Assembly (NCBI RefSeq): GCF_900635455.1
Contig: NZ_LR134116.1
Coordinates: 2,976,001-3,040,000 of the forward strand
Length of the DNA: 64,000 bases
Source of the DNA: Yersinia intermedia
GTDB taxonomy: Bacteria > Pseudomonadota > Gammaproteobacteria > Enterobacterales > Enterobacteriaceae
Reading direction: 5' to 3'
Shown here: piece by piece, positions 62,239 to 64,000 of the stretch
How positions within the stretch are numbered: the stretch's first letter is position 1
Layout of the letters: every line of letters starts with the position of its first letter
Program-made: the position numbers and the translations under genes
The notes under the pieces: model-generated
Databases searched by the model: none
What the model was told of the DNA's origin: nothing
What the model saw: only the letters and a program-made list of their open reading frames with translations

Positions 62239-63549
62239 ATGCGTGATATAATACCCATCGTAAACATAGATAGCGTTAATATTAGAGACATAAATATTAG
62301 AAAACTGGAGGAATTAACCTCGTGTGAATATAAAGCATTATCAGCCTATCTCATCGGGAAGATTCCTGCTAGCCAATTATTGGATGGTGATGAGTTAACT
62401 CTATTTAATAAAGAGTTAACTCATCATATGGAGGTAAAAGCAATAAATGCAGATAAACTCGTGATTGTCCTGAAGGCCACACGATTATGCAACCTTCGTT
62501 GTACCTATTGTCACTCCTGGGCTGAAGGCCCTAACCAAAGCATTTCATTCGATATACTAATACGTGCGATACATAAAATCCTCTCAATTCCGAATGTAAA
62601 TAGATTCGAATTTGTATGGCATGGTGGAGAAGTGACATTACTTAAGCCACTGTTTTTCAAAAAACTTATCTGGTTACAGCAGCAATTTAAACGCCCTGAG
62701 CAATATATCACCAATGCAATGCAGTCAAATATAGTGAATCTTTCTGAGGAGTGGTTAACGTTTATCAAAGGCATAGGAATGAACGTTGGGATCAGTCTTG
62801 ATGGTGTACCTGCGGTTAATGATAAGCGGCGAGTGGACTACCGAGGGAAGGGAACATCTGAACGGGTAGCCATAGGAATAAAAAAACTACAGCATTACAA
62901 TATACTATATGGTGCACTTATCGTTGTCGACCGGGAAGTATATCAAACAGACATGAGAGAGATGTTGGATTACTTTATTTCAATAGATTTAACTGGCATT
63001 GAATTCCTTAATATTGTTCCAGACAATCGTCTGGTTGCGGGTGAATATATTGGGAATGACTTTATCAGTTATGCTGAGTTCATCAAATTTCTATCAGATT
63101 TATTTATTATTTGGATAAAAGATTATCGTGAAAAAATACATATTACTATTTTCGAGGATTTTATCAAAGCCTTAAAATATCCTGATGAAAAACTCTCTGC
63201 CTGTTATTGGTCTGGCAATTGCTCACAAGAAATCATTACTTTAGAACCTAATGGTGATATCTCTCCCTGTGACAAATATAGAGGTGATGCCAATAGTATT
63301 TATGGTTCGATACTGAATATTGAGTTAGCCGACCTGCTTGCTAACTCATCACATAATCAGCAGGCGGTAATCGAAGAAATAGAGGCAACTAAAAAAATGC
63401 ACCACTGTAAGTGGTTTCCTATCTGTCATGGCGGTTGCCCCCATGACCGGGTTATTAATCGCAGACATACCAAGGGATATAATGATACATGCTGCGGTAC
63501 CGGGAAATTATTAGCTACCATTGAGGATTATTTAGCAACCACAGGCTGA
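62239..63549 (+). CDS. darE: Radical SAM/SPASM darobactin maturase DarE
   Basis: A 436-residue radical S-adenosylmethionine enzyme. The SAM cluster motif CNLRCTYC places Cys84, Cys88 and Cys91, and the GGE motif is at 129-131. The C-terminal SPASM region has Cys322, Cys328, Cys344, Cys390, Cys396, Cys400, Cys418 and Cys419, enough for two auxiliary 4Fe-4S clusters. In the darobactin pathway this enzyme installs both the Trp-Trp ether and the Trp-residue 5 carbon-carbon crosslinks. The first ~70 residues may contain the leader-recognition part. AGGAG precedes ATG. It is the last gene of the operon, with a terminator-like inverted repeat overlapping its stop. Confidence 0.92.
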   Translation: MRDIIPIVNIDSVNIRDINIRKLEELTSCEYKALSAYLIGKIPASQLLDGDELTLFNKELTHHMEVKAINADKLVIVLKATRLCNLRCTYCHSWAEGPNQSISFDILIRAIHKILSIPNVNRFEFVWHGGEVTLLKPLFFKKLIWLQQQFKRPEQYITNAMQSNIVNLSEEWLTFIKGIGMNVGISLDGVPAVNDKRRVDYRGKGTSERVAIGIKKLQHYNILYGALIVVDREVYQTDMREMLDYFISIDLTGIEFLNIVPDNRLVAGEYIGNDFISYAEFIKFLSDLFIIWIKDYREKIHITIFEDFIKALKYPDEKLSACYWSGNCSQEIITLEPNGDISPCDKYRGDANSIYGSILNIELADLLANSSHNQQAVIEEIEATKKMHHCKWFPICHGGCPHDRVINRRHTKGYNDTCCGTGKLLATIEDYLATTG

Positions 63550-63574
63550 AGCCACATTGGTACATGGCTTCAGC
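63545..63574. terminator. Inverted repeat overlapping the darE stop
   Basis: GCTGAAGCCA / TGGCTTCAGC is a perfect 10-bp stem with a 10-nt loop, and the darE TGA lies in its left arm. It sits between two convergent genes and probably ends both, although U-tracts are absent. Confidence 0.6.
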
Positions 63575-63593
63575 AATTAATGTAGGTTTCGCA

Positions 63594-64000
63594 CTATAAC
63601 TCAACCTCTTGCCCTTTGCGGTGCAAGCGCAATGAAACCAAGAAAGTGACGAAACACATTGCTGAAACATACCAGAAGAAGCTGTTTTCCATGTCAAAAG
63701 ACTTGAGAGATAGCGCCACATATTCGGCACTACCGCCAAACATGGCATTTGCAACTGCATAAGACAGGCCGACACCCAGTGCCCTCACTTCCGGTGGGAA
63801 CATCTCTGCTTTTAGTAATCCGCCAATAGAGGTATAAAAACTCACAATAATCAGGGCGGTAACAATCAGCATAAACGCAATATATGGACTGGTTACCCCT
63901 TTAAGGGCGTGCAGAATAGGTACTGTTAATAACATTGATAATAGGCCAAACGTTAACATAGATGTACGCCGGCTAATACGATCGGATAATGCACCAAATA
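63594..64000 (-). CDS. kgtP: Alpha-ketoglutarate permease KgtP (partial)
   Basis: The C-terminal ~135 residues of an MFS metabolite:H+ symporter; the frame continues past the right edge of the window. The visible part, with [13 protein letters not shown], then [37 protein letters not shown] in pieces and the ending [10 protein letters not shown], matches E. coli KgtP closely. It covers the last four or so membrane segments. It imports 2-oxoglutarate with protons. Only the 3' end can be judged here. Confidence 0.92.
   Translation of the reverse strand, partial: FGALSDRISRRTSMLTFGLLSMLLTVPILHALKGVTSPYIAFMLIVTALIIVSFYTSIGGLLKAEMFPPEVRALGVGLSYAVANAMFGGSAEYVALSLKSFDMENSFFWYVSAMCFVTFLVSLRLHRKGQEVEL

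Overview
The window looks like chromosomal DNA of a Yersinia, most likely an environmental or Y. enterocolitica-group species. This is inferred from three things: the proteins are enterobacterial housekeeping types, the intergenic spaces hold ERIC elements of the length and layout seen in yersiniae, and there are gene neighbourhoods such as yohJK-cdd, galS-mglBAC and yeiB-folE-S-formylglutathione hydrolase. No rRNA, tRNA, CRISPR array, transposase or phage gene was seen.

Layout. Positions 1-4400 hold hisI(E), gnd, galF and galU with no O-antigen genes between them. Positions 4.9-15 kb hold yegH, dcuC, asmA, dcd, udk, mrp(apbC) and metG. Positions 15-20.2 kb are more variable: an unrecognised membrane protein, an orphan sugar-type periplasmic binding protein, an LVIVD-repeat gene frameshifted in a run of nine C, and a YdeE-like MFS exporter. 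yohJK, cdd, maeA and sanA follow. The stretch 48.3-57.3 kb holds the galactose operon and its repressor (mglCAB, galS), yeiB, folE, a YbfB/YjiJ-type MFS gene divergent from a LysR gene, and the glutathione-dependent formaldehyde pair frmA and S-formylglutathione hydrolase. The right edge cuts through kgtP.

Two regions stand out. The first, 25.8-45.4 kb, is a formate hydrogenlyase locus built on hydrogenase-4: hypC and hypA diverge from hyfABCDEFGHI-hycH-hycI, followed by hydN, fdhF, the activator fhlA and a FocA-type formate channel. Four matches to the sigma-54 (-24/-12) promoter signature lie in front of hypA, hyfA, hydN and focA, which suggests one formate-responsive FhlA/sigma-54 regulon. 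FdhF carries cysteine (TGC) at residue 140, where the E. coli enzyme has selenocysteine. Formate would enter by the channel and be oxidised by FdhF. Electrons would pass through HydN/HyfA-type ferredoxins to HyfI/HyfG, and the HyfB/D/F antiporter-like subunits could couple this to ion movement.

The second, 57.5-63.55 kb, is the most exciting system: an AT-rich five-gene operon in the order precursor peptide, FtsX/MacB-type permease, HlyD-type fusion protein, ABC ATPase, radical SAM/SPASM enzyme. The precursor ends in ITAWNWSRSFAEE, whose WNWSRSF heptapeptide matches the core of darobactin A (WNWSKSF) except for Arg at position 5. I read it as a darobactin (dar) cluster, making a ribosomal, radical-SAM-crosslinked antibiotic of the class that targets BamA. 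A perfect 11-bp stem-loop separates precursor from export genes.

Repeats: ERIC elements (full, internally deleted, extended and fragmentary) surround udk, sanA, hydN and fdhF, and one provides the Shine-Dalgarno of fdhF. A second, unnamed ~88-bp repeat begins directly after the stop codons of gnd and fdhF.
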